This document shows positions 24,938 to 33,044 of a stretch of DNA of 64,000 bases, one piece after another. Below the pieces are notes generated by a model. It saw nothing but the letters and a program-made list of their open reading frames with translations, searched no databases and was not told the DNA's origin. How positions within the stretch are numbered: the first letter of the stretch is position 1; each line of letters starts with the position of its first letter. The DNA lies in contig SFDB01000007.1 in NCBI GenBank assembly GCA_004558825.1, forward strand, positions 5,127-69,126. Direction: 5' to 3'. This DNA comes from Clostridiales bacterium (lineage in GTDB: Bacteria > Bacillota > Clostridia > Christensenellales > CAG-138). The position numbers and the translations under genes were made by a program.

Positions 24938-26916
24938 TGCGTTACTTTAACGAAAGTTGGTACAGCCGCAACATGCAAAAAAGCAATATAGACGGATATA
25001 GGACGCTCGACGGATTTATAAGGGCAAAGCTTGCGCGCCTTGAAAAATCCGAAAAAAGCTTTCAGGCATTGTATGAGCTGATGTTTTCCGAGCGTGAAAA
25101 TATCATGTTTGAGCAAAGCGTCGGCTACAAAATAGTATACACCACTTACGGCGAATGCCGTGATTCCATAGATAAGCGTTCCAAAACCCTGTCCTGTATT
25201 CTGTCGGATCTCCCGCTTGGCAGTATAGTCGGCATATACATGAACAACAGCCGCGATTGGATAGAAATGCTGTGGGCTGTGCTCCGCTGCGGATACAGGC
25301 CGCTTTTGATGAACCTTCGCTTGGATAAAATTACGCTCGGCGAAGCCATATCAACATACGATGTAGGCGCCATTATAGTCGACCGCGACGTTGACTTCGC
25401 CGTCCGAACCATACGCTGCGAAGAAATAACTCCGTCTAACGAAAAAACGCGGATGCAGCCGTTCGGCAGCGAGCTTCTCGTAATGTCGTCAGGGACGTCG
25501 TCGCACTTAAAAATCTGCGCATATACAGCCAAGGAAATTGCGGCGCAGATAGTCGACAGCTGCGCGATAACGCGCAAATGCCCCGCCATGAAAAGGCATT
25601 ACAAAGGGCAGCTCAAGCAGCTTGTTTTCCTGCCATTTTATCATATATTCGGCTTGGCGGCGGTTTATATATGGTTTGCTTTTTTCTCGCGTACATTCGT
25701 GCTTCTAAACGATATGACGCCGCAAACAATATTGAATACCATCCGCAGGCATAACGTAACGCATATATTTGCCGTTCCAATGCTATGGGACAAAGTATAT
25801 GAGAGCGCCTGCCGTACCATACGCGACCGCGGTGAAAAAACATGGATAAAGTTTTGCAAAGGCTTGAAGCTTGCCAACGCAGTCGGCGGTATACCCATAC
25901 TGCGCGATATTGTTTCACATCTGATTTTTAAAGAGGTGCGGGACAACCTTTTCGGTCCGAGCATACGATTTATGATAAGCGGCGGCAGTGAAATAAGGCC
26001 ATGCGTGCTTGAATTCATGAACGGCATAGGCTATCATCTCGCCAACGGCTACGGCATGACGGAGATAGGCATAACCTCTGTAGAGCTGAGCTGCAATAAA
26101 AAGCTGCTCAACTCATGCAGTGTCGGCAAACCCCTATCATCGGTGGAATACAAGCTCGGCGACGGCGGCGAGCTCTTCGTGCGCGGCAAAACGCTCGCAA
26201 AGGCTGTCTGGCGCGGCGGCGTCAAGGCGGAGAATGACGGCGGCTGGTTTGACACGGGCGATATAGCAGCATGCAAATCGGGGCGATATTGCATACTCGG
26301 CAGACGCGATGATCTCGTCATTGCACCCTCGGGAGAAAACCTTAACCCAAATATCATAGAGCAGCGCCTGTATGTCCCCGGAATACGCGGTCTGTGCCTG
26401 GTCGGCATCCGCGATGGTGCGTCGATTCAGCCCGTTGTTGTGGTCTCTGTCAAAGCGTATATAAGCTCAAAGCAGCTTCGCGATATACGCACGCAGTTAC
26501 TTCAAAAGATTCACGAGTCGGGGCTTTCGGGTCTTATAAGCAGAGCGGTTTTTGTTACGGACGCACTGATGAATCCAGACGACATAAAGCTTAACCGTTC
26601 AAAAATCGCAAGGCGGCTGCAAAACGGCGATATGACAGTAGCGAATCCCGACCTTCAATGCGATGAAAGCTGCGCGGAGCTTGAAGAATATCTGCGTGAA
26701 TGCTTTGCGCAGGCGCTCGATACACCGCTTTCCGATATAACCTGCGAAACTGATTTCTTCGCGGACGGCGGCGGATCAAGCCTCGATTATTTCTCGATGA
26801 TATCTCGCATTCAGCAAGAGTTAGGCGTTTCTCTAATGCCCGAAAGCGCCGGTCAAGCGCTCGGTACCGTCGCGCAGATATCGAAATATATACGTGAAAC
26901 GGACGAAAGAGGATAA
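24937..26916 (+). CDS. Acyl-adenylating enzyme fused to a C-terminal carrier domain
   Basis: Class I adenylate-forming enzyme that would activate a carboxylic acid as acyl-AMP and load it on its own carrier. The 659-residue product has an AMP-binding domain with FYHIFGLAAVYIW, NGYGMTEIG, GWFDTGDIA and GRRDDLVIAPSGENLNP, and the C-terminal lysine segment IKLNRSKIARR. The glycine-rich loop is altered (MSSGTSSHLKI, near residue 183-194; the usual form is TSGTTGxPKG). From about residue 585 a carrier domain follows with DGGGSSLDYF, whose second Ser (near 615) is the predicted phosphopantetheine site. The ATG overlaps the preceding stop; no separate ribosome-binding site is seen. Acyl-ACP ligase or NRPS-like loading enzyme are both possible. 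Confidence 0.85.
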   Translation: MRYFNESWYSRNMQKSNIDGYRTLDGFIRAKLARLEKSEKSFQALYELMFSERENIMFEQSVGYKIVYTTYGECRDSIDKRSKTLSCILSDLPLGSIVGIYMNNSRDWIEMLWAVLRCGYRPLLMNLRLDKITLGEAISTYDVGAIIVDRDVDFAVRTIRCEEITPSNEKTRMQPFGSELLVMSSGTSSHLKICAYTAKEIAAQIVDSCAITRKCPAMKRHYKGQLKQLVFLPFYHIFGLAAVYIWFAFFSRTFVLLNDMTPQTILNTIRRHNVTHIFAVPMLWDKVYESACRTIRDRGEKTWIKFCKGLKLANAVGGIPILRDIVSHLIFKEVRDNLFGPSIRFMISGGSEIRPCVLEFMNGIGYHLANGYGMTEIGITSVELSCNKKLLNSCSVGKPLSSVEYKLGDGGELFVRGKTLAKAVWRGGVKAENDGGWFDTGDIAACKSGRYCILGRRDDLVIAPSGENLNPNIIEQRLYVPGIRGLCLVGIRDGASIQPVVVVSVKAYISSKQLRDIRTQLLQKIHESGLSGLISRAVFVTDALMNPDDIKLNRSKIARRLQNGDMTVANPDLQCDESCAELEEYLRECFAQALDTPLSDITCETDFFADGGGSSLDYFSMISRIQQELGVSLMPESAGQALGTVAQISKYIRETDERG

Positions 26917-26917
26917 A

Positions 26918-27550
26918 ATGATCGGCTTCTTTAATGCGTTTACGAAAATAACGGGATGGCCGGTTCAGTTTATCTGTTTCCGCACCAAAACGTATTACGA
27001 GGATAAACTGCGTCAAAATCGGTGCATACGTGGGCCTGCAATACTGATATGCAATCATACATCGGTTTTCGACTACGCCGTACTGATGTTTGTTTTCTTT
27101 TCAAGAACGCTTCGCTTCCAAATGGCGGAGCTGCTCTTCCGAAAGCGCGGACTTGGCACACTGCTCAAAATGCTGGGCGGCATATATGTAGACAGAAATT
27201 CGCACGACGTGGGCTGCATAGCAAAGTCCGAGGCCATACTGCGAAAAGGGGGAATTATCGGTGTTTTCCCCGAGGGACGTCTGCCGAAGGAGGGCGAATC
27301 GCGGCCGCTTCCGTTCAAAAGCGGCGCTGCATATTTGGCGCTATCAACGGGCGCGCCTATAATTCCGGTATACACGAACGGCTGTTATTTCAAAAAGAAA
27401 CGTGCTAAAGTCATCATAGGCGTCCCAATAGATGCTTCGGACTGCATCGACCATGACATGACGGAGCGCGAAAACATACAACGCGTGACCGACGCAATGC
27501 GCAAACGCGTCATTGAGCTTGGGGAGCTTTTGGATGAATACGGGGAATGA
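26918..27550 (+). CDS. PlsC-type acyltransferase 1
   Basis: Glycerolipid acyltransferase of the PlsC family, transferring an acyl chain to a lysophosphatidic acid or similar acceptor at the membrane. The 210-residue product has the HX4D motif in CNHTSVFDY, the GGIYVDRN block, the FPEGRLPKEG substrate motif and the PIIPVYTNG motif. The ATG is preceded by AGAGGA and follows the ligase stop by one base. Its 3' end overlaps the second acyltransferase. The donor could be acyl-ACP made by the flanking adenylating enzymes. Confidence 0.88.
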   Translation: MIGFFNAFTKITGWPVQFICFRTKTYYEDKLRQNRCIRGPAILICNHTSVFDYAVLMFVFFSRTLRFQMAELLFRKRGLGTLLKMLGGIYVDRNSHDVGCIAKSEAILRKGGIIGVFPEGRLPKEGESRPLPFKSGAAYLALSTGAPIIPVYTNGCYFKKKRAKVIIGVPIDASDCIDHDMTERENIQRVTDAMRKRVIELGELLDEYGE

Positions 27551-28184
27551 AAAGCAGAAAAACAAAAACCGCAGCTATTTCATGTACGATTTCGTAAAGG
27601 CTACTGCAGCTATTCCCGTAGCGCTGTGGCTTAGGCCGCGTATTCTTTATGAAAGCGCCGACGCCAAAAAGCGCATTCAAGGCGGCGCGTTGGTGATAGC
27701 CAACCACATCGGTTTTGCAGATCCGATAGCATTGATGGCAGCCATATGGTATCGCAGGCACCACTTCATTTGCATGAAGGAGTTTGAGGATAAATGGAAT
27801 ACAAAGATATTCTTTTCATGGTTTCACTGCATACCAATCGACCGTGAAAATTTCGGCATAGACTCCTTTCGGCAGATAACGGAACATCTTGAGGACGGCA
27901 AGCTCGTCTGCATGTTTCCGGAAGGGCGTATAAACGCAAGCGATGGCGGCTTTGCGCCGTTTAAGGCCGGCATGGTGCTGATGGCGCTCAAAAGCAAAAG
28001 TCCCATCGTACCCGTATATATAAGCCCACAAAAGCGCTGGTACAATCGAGCAACGATGGTCATAGGCGAATCCGTCCGGGTAGACTGTGCCGACGGCAAG
28101 CTGCCATCGTTCGATGATATAAGCAAAGCTTCGGAGCGTCTGCGCGAAAAGGAAGCGAGGCTAAAAGAGCTTTGCAAACAATAG
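27534..28184 (+). CDS. PlsC-type acyltransferase 2
   Basis: Second PlsC-family enzyme, 216 residues, with ANHIGFADP (HX4D), PIDRENFG, FPEGRINAS and SPIVPVYIS. The start overlaps the first acyltransferase by 17 bases; ATG at 27534 has GGGGAG 7 bases upstream. Two different PlsC enzymes in tandem next to two adenylating enzymes suggests acylation of two positions or two acceptors. It is clearly diverged from acyltransferase 1, so it is not a recent duplicate. Confidence 0.87.
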   Translation: MNTGNEKQKNKNRSYFMYDFVKATAAIPVALWLRPRILYESADAKKRIQGGALVIANHIGFADPIALMAAIWYRRHHFICMKEFEDKWNTKIFFSWFHCIPIDRENFGIDSFRQITEHLEDGKLVCMFPEGRINASDGGFAPFKAGMVLMALKSKSPIVPVYISPQKRWYNRATMVIGESVRVDCADGKLPSFDDISKASERLREKEARLKELCKQ

Positions 28185-28225
28185 ATAAAACATCAATAAA
28201 AGCTTAACCACGGGAGGAAAAAACG

Positions 28226-29740
28226 ATGGAGCTTTCAAAAGAGATTTTCGCGAAGTATACGGACGCCGCAACGCTTGAAAAAATCCGCAACTACGGCACG
28301 CTCAGCGCCATGTGGCGGCATTGCTCACACGAATACGCAAGCGACATAGCTATCGTTTACGATGAGAAGGAATACGCCTTCTCGCAGCTTGACAACGACG
28401 CCGCCCATTATCGTGCCGTCTTGGCGAACGCGGGAATTAAGCCTCACGATCGCATCGGCATACTTGCGGCCAACTCCTACGATTTTGTAAAGGCGTTCAT
28501 CGCCGTGACAACCTTCGGCTGCACCGCCGTTGTGCTGCCCGCTCAGCTCGATGCGCCTATGGTGTTCGGTTGCTGCATGAAATTTGGCCTGCGCGCTTTG
28601 ATTTATCAAGAACAGCTTGAGGAAAAAACGCTCGTTGCAAAGGAGAAGTGCCCCAACGTAACGCTGCTTTGCGCAGCTCTCTCTTCGGAAACGACCTCCC
28701 CCATATACGATGTCAGCCCTTCCGATCCGTGCGTCGTCATGTTTACCGGCGGCACATCAGGCAAAAGCAAGGGCGCATTGCTTAGCCACCGCGCCGTAAT
28801 GCAGGGCGTTGTCAACGGCTGCTACGGCTATCGCGACGTTTTTGGTCAGCGCTATCTTCTCGTTCTGCCGCTGTCGCATGTTTTTGGCCTTATCCGCAAC
28901 CTTCTCACCTCGCTCTACACGGGGAGCACGCTTTTCATCTGCCGAAACAATAAGGATATGTTCCGCGACATAGCCGTTTTCAAACCTACGCTGCTCGTCG
29001 TAGTGCCAGCCCTTGCGGAGATGGCTTTAGCGCTGTCGCGTCAGTTTGGCAGAAACATGCTCGGCGCCGACATGAAATATATAATCTGCGGCGCCGCGGC
29101 CGTCGCTCCCTATCTAATTTCCGAATACAAAAAAATGGGTATATCGCTTTTCCCGGGTTATGGTCTTACGGAGTCCGCAAACCTTGTTTCAGGCAATCCC
29201 GAACCCGATCTCAAGCCCGAATCTGTCGGCATGCCTTACCCGAATCAGGAGCTGAAGTTTGTAAACGGCGAACTGCTTCTCAGGGGCGACAACATGATGG
29301 ACGACTACATAGGCGAGCCCGATGAAAAAGCATGGGAAGACGGCTGGTTCCACACGGGCGATCTTGCTCACCTTGATGAAGATGGCTATCTCTATATTAC
29401 CGGCAGAACGAAGGACGTTATAGTCCTCTCAAACGGCGAAAACGTTTCGCCCGCCGAGCTTGAGGCGCAGTTCAATGCGCTGCCGTTCATACAGGACTCG
29501 CAGGTGTTTGAATACGTCACCGAGCAGGGGCGTCATGTACTCGCCCTTGAGGTGGTTCCGCGCCCGGCCGAGCTTGCCAAGCTTGATGCAGGCGATACGA
29601 AGGAATTGATACTCGACGCGCTTCGGGAAGTCAACGCAAAGCTGCCCGCATACGCACGCGTTGAAAAGATAACCATACGCGACACCGATTTTGCACGGAC
29701 GCCCAGCATGAAGATTGTCCGCTACAAGCTCGGACAGTGA
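28226..29740 (+). CDS. Class I acyl-CoA/acyl-ACP ligase
   Basis: Adenylate-forming acyl ligase. The 504-residue product has an intact P-loop (MFTGGTSGKSKGALLSH), LPLSHVFGL, GYGLTESANL, GWFHTGDLAHLDEDGYLYITGRTKDVIV with GENVSP, and the C-terminal catalytic lysine in RTPSMKIVRYK. The domain order and length match free-standing fatty-acid or acyl-ACP ligases. A clear GGGAGG precedes the ATG. The acyl carrier protein gene follows, so loading of that carrier is the simplest reading. CoA as acceptor is an alternative. Confidence 0.9.
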   Translation: MELSKEIFAKYTDAATLEKIRNYGTLSAMWRHCSHEYASDIAIVYDEKEYAFSQLDNDAAHYRAVLANAGIKPHDRIGILAANSYDFVKAFIAVTTFGCTAVVLPAQLDAPMVFGCCMKFGLRALIYQEQLEEKTLVAKEKCPNVTLLCAALSSETTSPIYDVSPSDPCVVMFTGGTSGKSKGALLSHRAVMQGVVNGCYGYRDVFGQRYLLVLPLSHVFGLIRNLLTSLYTGSTLFICRNNKDMFRDIAVFKPTLLVVVPALAEMALALSRQFGRNMLGADMKYIICGAAAVAPYLISEYKKMGISLFPGYGLTESANLVSGNPEPDLKPESVGMPYPNQELKFVNGELLLRGDNMMDDYIGEPDEKAWEDGWFHTGDLAHLDEDGYLYITGRTKDVIVLSNGENVSPAELEAQFNALPFIQDSQVFEYVTEQGRHVLALEVVPRPAELAKLDAGDTKELILDALREVNAKLPAYARVEKITIRDTDFARTPSMKIVRYKLGQ

Positions 29741-29744
29741 TTTT

Positions 29745-29891
29745 ATGAAGTCCGGCTTTATCTCTTTTGCTCCTAAACAGTATGAGCGTTTGTCAGGCCT
29801 GAGGATAAAGCCGCGCGCATTTCCATATTTAGAATATGAAAGGGGAGCTTTTGCAGAGCAAAAGCAACTGATACAAAATGGAACGAAGTGA
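29745..29891 (+). CDS. Possible 48-residue small protein between ligase and carrier protein
   Basis: A short open frame from ATG 4 bases after the ligase stop to TGA inside the carrier gene (overlap 14 bases). It is basic and aromatic (segments APKQYERLSGLRIKPR and FPYLEYERGAFAEQ). No strong ribosome-binding site is seen before it, and none before the carrier gene either, so the small frame could serve to bring ribosomes to the carrier start. It may equally be untranslated spacer. Confidence 0.3.
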   Translation: MKSGFISFAPKQYERLSGLRIKPRAFPYLEYERGAFAEQKQLIQNGTK

Positions 29892-30129
29892 AATAACCGC
29901 ACGACTGAGGGAGCTGCTTCTTTCGGCAAACATGAGCGATCCAAAGCTTATTGAAAGCTGCACCGAAGATTCGCGTCTTATTGAAGATCTTGGGTTTTCT
30001 TCCGCCGCAATGCTTTATATGGTCATCGCCATCGAGGAAAGCTTTCACATGCGCTTTGGCAACGTCGGCATGGCAGACTTTAAGACGCTGCGAGATGTTG
30101 TCACCTATATTGAGAAGGCGCTTGAATGA
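29878..30129 (+). CDS. Acyl carrier protein
   Basis: Free-standing carrier of 83 residues, acidic, four-helix type. The phosphopantetheine attachment Ser is in EDLGFSSAAMLYMV; the usual D-S-L is S-S-A here, so the serine is kept but the flanking residues differ from housekeeping AcpP. This fits a dedicated carrier. It overlaps the following LRAT-PPTase gene as ATGA, linking the carrier to its probable activating enzyme. A housekeeping ACP would normally sit beside fab genes, which are absent here. Confidence 0.88.
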   Translation: MERSEITARLRELLLSANMSDPKLIESCTEDSRLIEDLGFSSAAMLYMVIAIEESFHMRFGNVGMADFKTLRDVVTYIEKALE

Positions 30130-31139
30130 GATGGCTTGCGACAAAATGCCGCTCGGGCGATATGGTTCGAGTCAAGATCGGCATGATCTGGCATTACGGC
30201 GTATATGTAAGCGACGATGAGGTCATACAATTCGGTATGCCGCCCGGACATGAGCCCGCATGTGCTATAGACGATATTCGTGTATGCTCCACGGACATAC
30301 AGACTTTTTCCTGCGGCGGTTTTGTCGAGGCGGCGCAGATGTCGCTTCCCGAGCGTATCAATCGGATACCGCGAAGAAGAAGCGTCGCGCGCGCACGCGA
30401 GCGCATTGGCGAAGGCGGCTACGACCTCATACATAACAACTGCGAGCACTTCGCATACGAGTGCGTTATAGGCGTAAAAAGAAGCGTTCAGGAGGAGCAG
30501 GCGCGTGAGATGTGGCGCAGCCGCAGACTTACAGACATATATGTAATGCGCATACCTAACGGTATCCGCGTGGAGCCGTTCATAAAAAAAGCGCTCAACA
30601 AGGAGCTGAAGCGGATAAAAGATCCATCGCTGCGCGTGCGTCGATACTGCGCAATGCGGCTTCTGCTTCACGCCTTAGACGATTGCTACGGTTACAGCGA
30701 AAACGACGTCTCATTCAAAAGGCGTCCTAACGGTAAACTAATGTGCGATAAGGCATTCATTTCGGTGGCGTATGCCGACGAGCTTGTCGCGGCGGCCGTG
30801 TCAAGCAGCGCAGTGGGCATAGATATTGAGACCGAAAACAGCTTTATAAATCGTTTTCACTGCGGCGCGGCAATTCCTTCCGACAACGGCGCAAAGGACG
30901 AGCTGCATCGCTCGATGTGCGTTTGGACTCGAAAAGTCAGCGCATATAAGCGCTCGAACACAGGAAAATTTATTCCCGATGCTCTTCCTTCCGATGTTCG
31001 GGACGTGTATACTTATAGTATAGAAGGCTTTTCACAAACCATTATATCGGTTTGTTCAGCCGATGCGGCGGCTGCGCGTTTCCATATATGGGACGGAAAT
31101 AACGACGCACTCCTCTCAAAGGAGGAGTTGCTCGTTTGA
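30126..31139 (+). CDS. LRAT-fold domain fused to Sfp-type phosphopantetheinyl transferase
   Basis: A two-domain protein of 337 residues. Residues about 8-125 match the LRAT/NlpC-like fold: GDMVRVKIG, His23 in IWHYGVYV and the thiol block NNCEHFAYEC (Cys106, His108), as in lecithin-retinol acyltransferase-type thiol acyltransferases. Residues about 150-310 resemble an Sfp-type PPTase: RRPNGKLMC, VGIDIE (Asp233, Glu235) and WTRKVSAYK (Trp267, Lys270, Lys275). The family's third metal ligand, the Glu of WxxKEA, is Val271 here, and the histidine of the usual SHS block is missing (FISVAYADE). So the second domain may be weak or repurposed. It overlaps the carrier gene upstream and the hydrolase downstream. 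Confidence 0.75.
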   Translation: MRWLATKCRSGDMVRVKIGMIWHYGVYVSDDEVIQFGMPPGHEPACAIDDIRVCSTDIQTFSCGGFVEAAQMSLPERINRIPRRRSVARARERIGEGGYDLIHNNCEHFAYECVIGVKRSVQEEQAREMWRSRRLTDIYVMRIPNGIRVEPFIKKALNKELKRIKDPSLRVRRYCAMRLLLHALDDCYGYSENDVSFKRRPNGKLMCDKAFISVAYADELVAAAVSSSAVGIDIETENSFINRFHCGAAIPSDNGAKDELHRSMCVWTRKVSAYKRSNTGKFIPDALPSDVRDVYTYSIEGFSQTIISVCSADAAAARFHIWDGNNDALLSKEELLV

Positions 31140-32077
31140 TCCCGAAACTCATATATATAGCGGCGGCAATATTTGTCGTTTTCGCGCTGCTGCCTTCACT
31201 CGTTATGACATGGTTCGCGTTCAGTCGGCGCAACCCGAAGGATTTCGACGCGCGGCTCGACTTGTTCGAGACCGAAAAGTATGCGCCTTATAAAGAGCGC
31301 ATATTGCGCGACATGGCGGATATGCGGAAGCTGCCGTTCAAGACGGTGTGCATAGAGTCCGGCGACGGCATACCGCTTCGCGGCGAGTGGCTTGACCTTG
31401 GACAAAAGCGTACTGCGATACTTCTTCACGGCTATTGTTCGACTCCCGCGAACAACTTTTGCAGTCTGCTGCATTATTTCCGTGAAAGTGGCTGGAATGT
31501 GCTGATGATATACCAGCGCGCTCATGGCAAGAGCGGCGGAAAAGCCACGACTTTCGGACTGCGCGAGCGCTATGACCTTGTCAACTGGCTCGACTGGGCA
31601 GCAAAGACGACAGGCGGCTCGCCCGTGCTTCTTTACGGAATCTCCATGGGCGGCGCAACCGTGGCGGCCGCATCGCGCCTGATTCAAGAAACAAACGTGC
31701 GCGCCTGCGTTATAGACGCCGGCTATGACTCGCCATGCGAGCAGTTTAAGCACCAATGCATTGTGCGTCATGCCCCGTGGCGTATAGTGCTGCCGCTCGT
31801 ATCGCTGTTCGCCGGATTACTGCTCAAGGCCGATGTGCGTGAAGATTTTGCCGACGCACTCGCCGAAAGTCGTATTCCTACGCTTTTTATCTATCAAACG
31901 GGCGATGCGTCCGTACCCGTTGCGTGCGGCCGACATTGCTATGAAAGCTGCGGCGGCCCAAAACAATGGCTGGAGATAGAAAAAGGCGGTCCGCACGCCA
32001 TGGCGTTCATCTCCGGCGGCGATGTTGTAAGACAAACGCTCACCGATTTTGTCAAAGAGCAGGATTGGAGCGTTTAG
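31136..32077 (+). CDS. Membrane-anchored alpha/beta hydrolase
   Basis: Serine hydrolase, 313 residues, with one N-terminal transmembrane helix (about 5-25), then ILLHGYCSTPANN (oxyanion region), QRAHGKSGG, the elbow YGISMGGAT, Asp in YQTGDASVP and His in KGGPHAMAF. The start is TTG overlapping the preceding stop, with GGAGG about 12 bases upstream. The domain order resembles the bacterial 'BAAT/esterase-like, DUF-type' lipases attached to the membrane. It may transfer or release the acyl chain. Substrate unknown. Confidence 0.83.
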   Translation: MIPKLIYIAAAIFVVFALLPSLVMTWFAFSRRNPKDFDARLDLFETEKYAPYKERILRDMADMRKLPFKTVCIESGDGIPLRGEWLDLGQKRTAILLHGYCSTPANNFCSLLHYFRESGWNVLMIYQRAHGKSGGKATTFGLRERYDLVNWLDWAAKTTGGSPVLLYGISMGGATVAAASRLIQETNVRACVIDAGYDSPCEQFKHQCIVRHAPWRIVLPLVSLFAGLLLKADVREDFADALAESRIPTLFIYQTGDASVPVACGRHCYESCGGPKQWLEIEKGGPHAMAFISGGDVVRQTLTDFVKEQDWSV

Positions 32078-32108
32078 CGCTAAACAAACTATAAAAAGGA
32101 GTAAAACC

Positions 32109-33041
32109 ATGAGTGATTTTGTTATTCTTGCAGATGCAACCTGTGATCTGAACGAGGATTTTCAGAGGGAATACGATATTAAAATCGTAAACACCCATAT
32201 CGTCTTTCCCGATGGCGTTGACATGCCGTCTTTCCTGAGCTGGGATAAAATATCGAGAGAGCAGTTTTACAAGGAGCTTAAGAGCAACCCCACCGCCTAC
32301 ACGACCTCCCCCGCCAACGTCGAAGAGTTCAGTGCAGCTTTTGAGAAGTATGCTTCGCAGGGAAAGGATATCCTGGCAATTACAATATCCTCGGGCATAA
32401 GCGGCAGCTATAACTTCATGTGCAGCGCACAAAAGATAATCTCGGAAAAGTATCCCGACATCAAAATACGCTGTATCGACTCGCTCCGCTATGGTCCCGG
32501 CTTCGGGCTGCTCGTAATACACGCCGCGATGCAGCGCAGCGCCGGCAAAACGCTCGACGAAACGGCCGACTACATAGAAGCAAACAAAAACCGCTTCCAT
32601 CAGGCAGGATGGATGGACGATTTGTCGTTCGTTGCGCGCAAAGGCCGCTTGACTCACGCGAAGGCCTTCTTCGGCACGCTCGCAGGCATAAAGGCCATCG
32701 GCGAATTTGACTATAACGGCCTGACAACCGTTCTGACAAAGGTCAAGGGCGCAAAGCAGGCCTACAAAACGCTCATAGGCTATATTGAGCGCACGATAAT
32801 CGAGCCCGAAAACCAGATAATATTCATCGCGCAGACGAATCGTCTCCCGCAGGCCGAGATATACAAGAAAATGATAGAAGATACGTTCCATCCGAAAGCC
32901 GTTTATATAAATGATGTGTTTCCCGCATGCGGCATAAACATCGGACCCGGCCTGATGGCTGCTTACTATGTCGGTAATGAAATCAGCAAGGATCTTTCGG
33001 AAGAACGCGCAATACTCGAAAAATCGTCAATCGGAGAATAA
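32109..33041 (+). CDS. DegV-family fatty-acid-binding protein (FakB-like)
   Basis: DegV proteins bind a single fatty acid and, as FakB, present it to the kinase FakA. The 310-residue product starts MSDFVILADATCDL, has the TSPANVEEF acyl-carboxylate motif, SSGISGSYNF, and the WMDDLSFVARKGRL segment. The start is fixed by AAGGAG 8 bases before the ATG. With the FakA-like kinase two genes downstream it forms a complete fatty-acid kinase system in the same transcription unit as the adenylating route. Confidence 0.9.
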   Translation: MSDFVILADATCDLNEDFQREYDIKIVNTHIVFPDGVDMPSFLSWDKISREQFYKELKSNPTAYTTSPANVEEFSAAFEKYASQGKDILAITISSGISGSYNFMCSAQKIISEKYPDIKIRCIDSLRYGPGFGLLVIHAAMQRSAGKTLDETADYIEANKNRFHQAGWMDDLSFVARKGRLTHAKAFFGTLAGIKAIGEFDYNGLTTVLTKVKGAKQAYKTLIGYIERTIIEPENQIIFIAQTNRLPQAEIYKKMIEDTFHPKAVYINDVFPACGINIGPGLMAAYYVGNEISKDLSEERAILEKSSIGE

Positions 33042-33044
33042 ACC

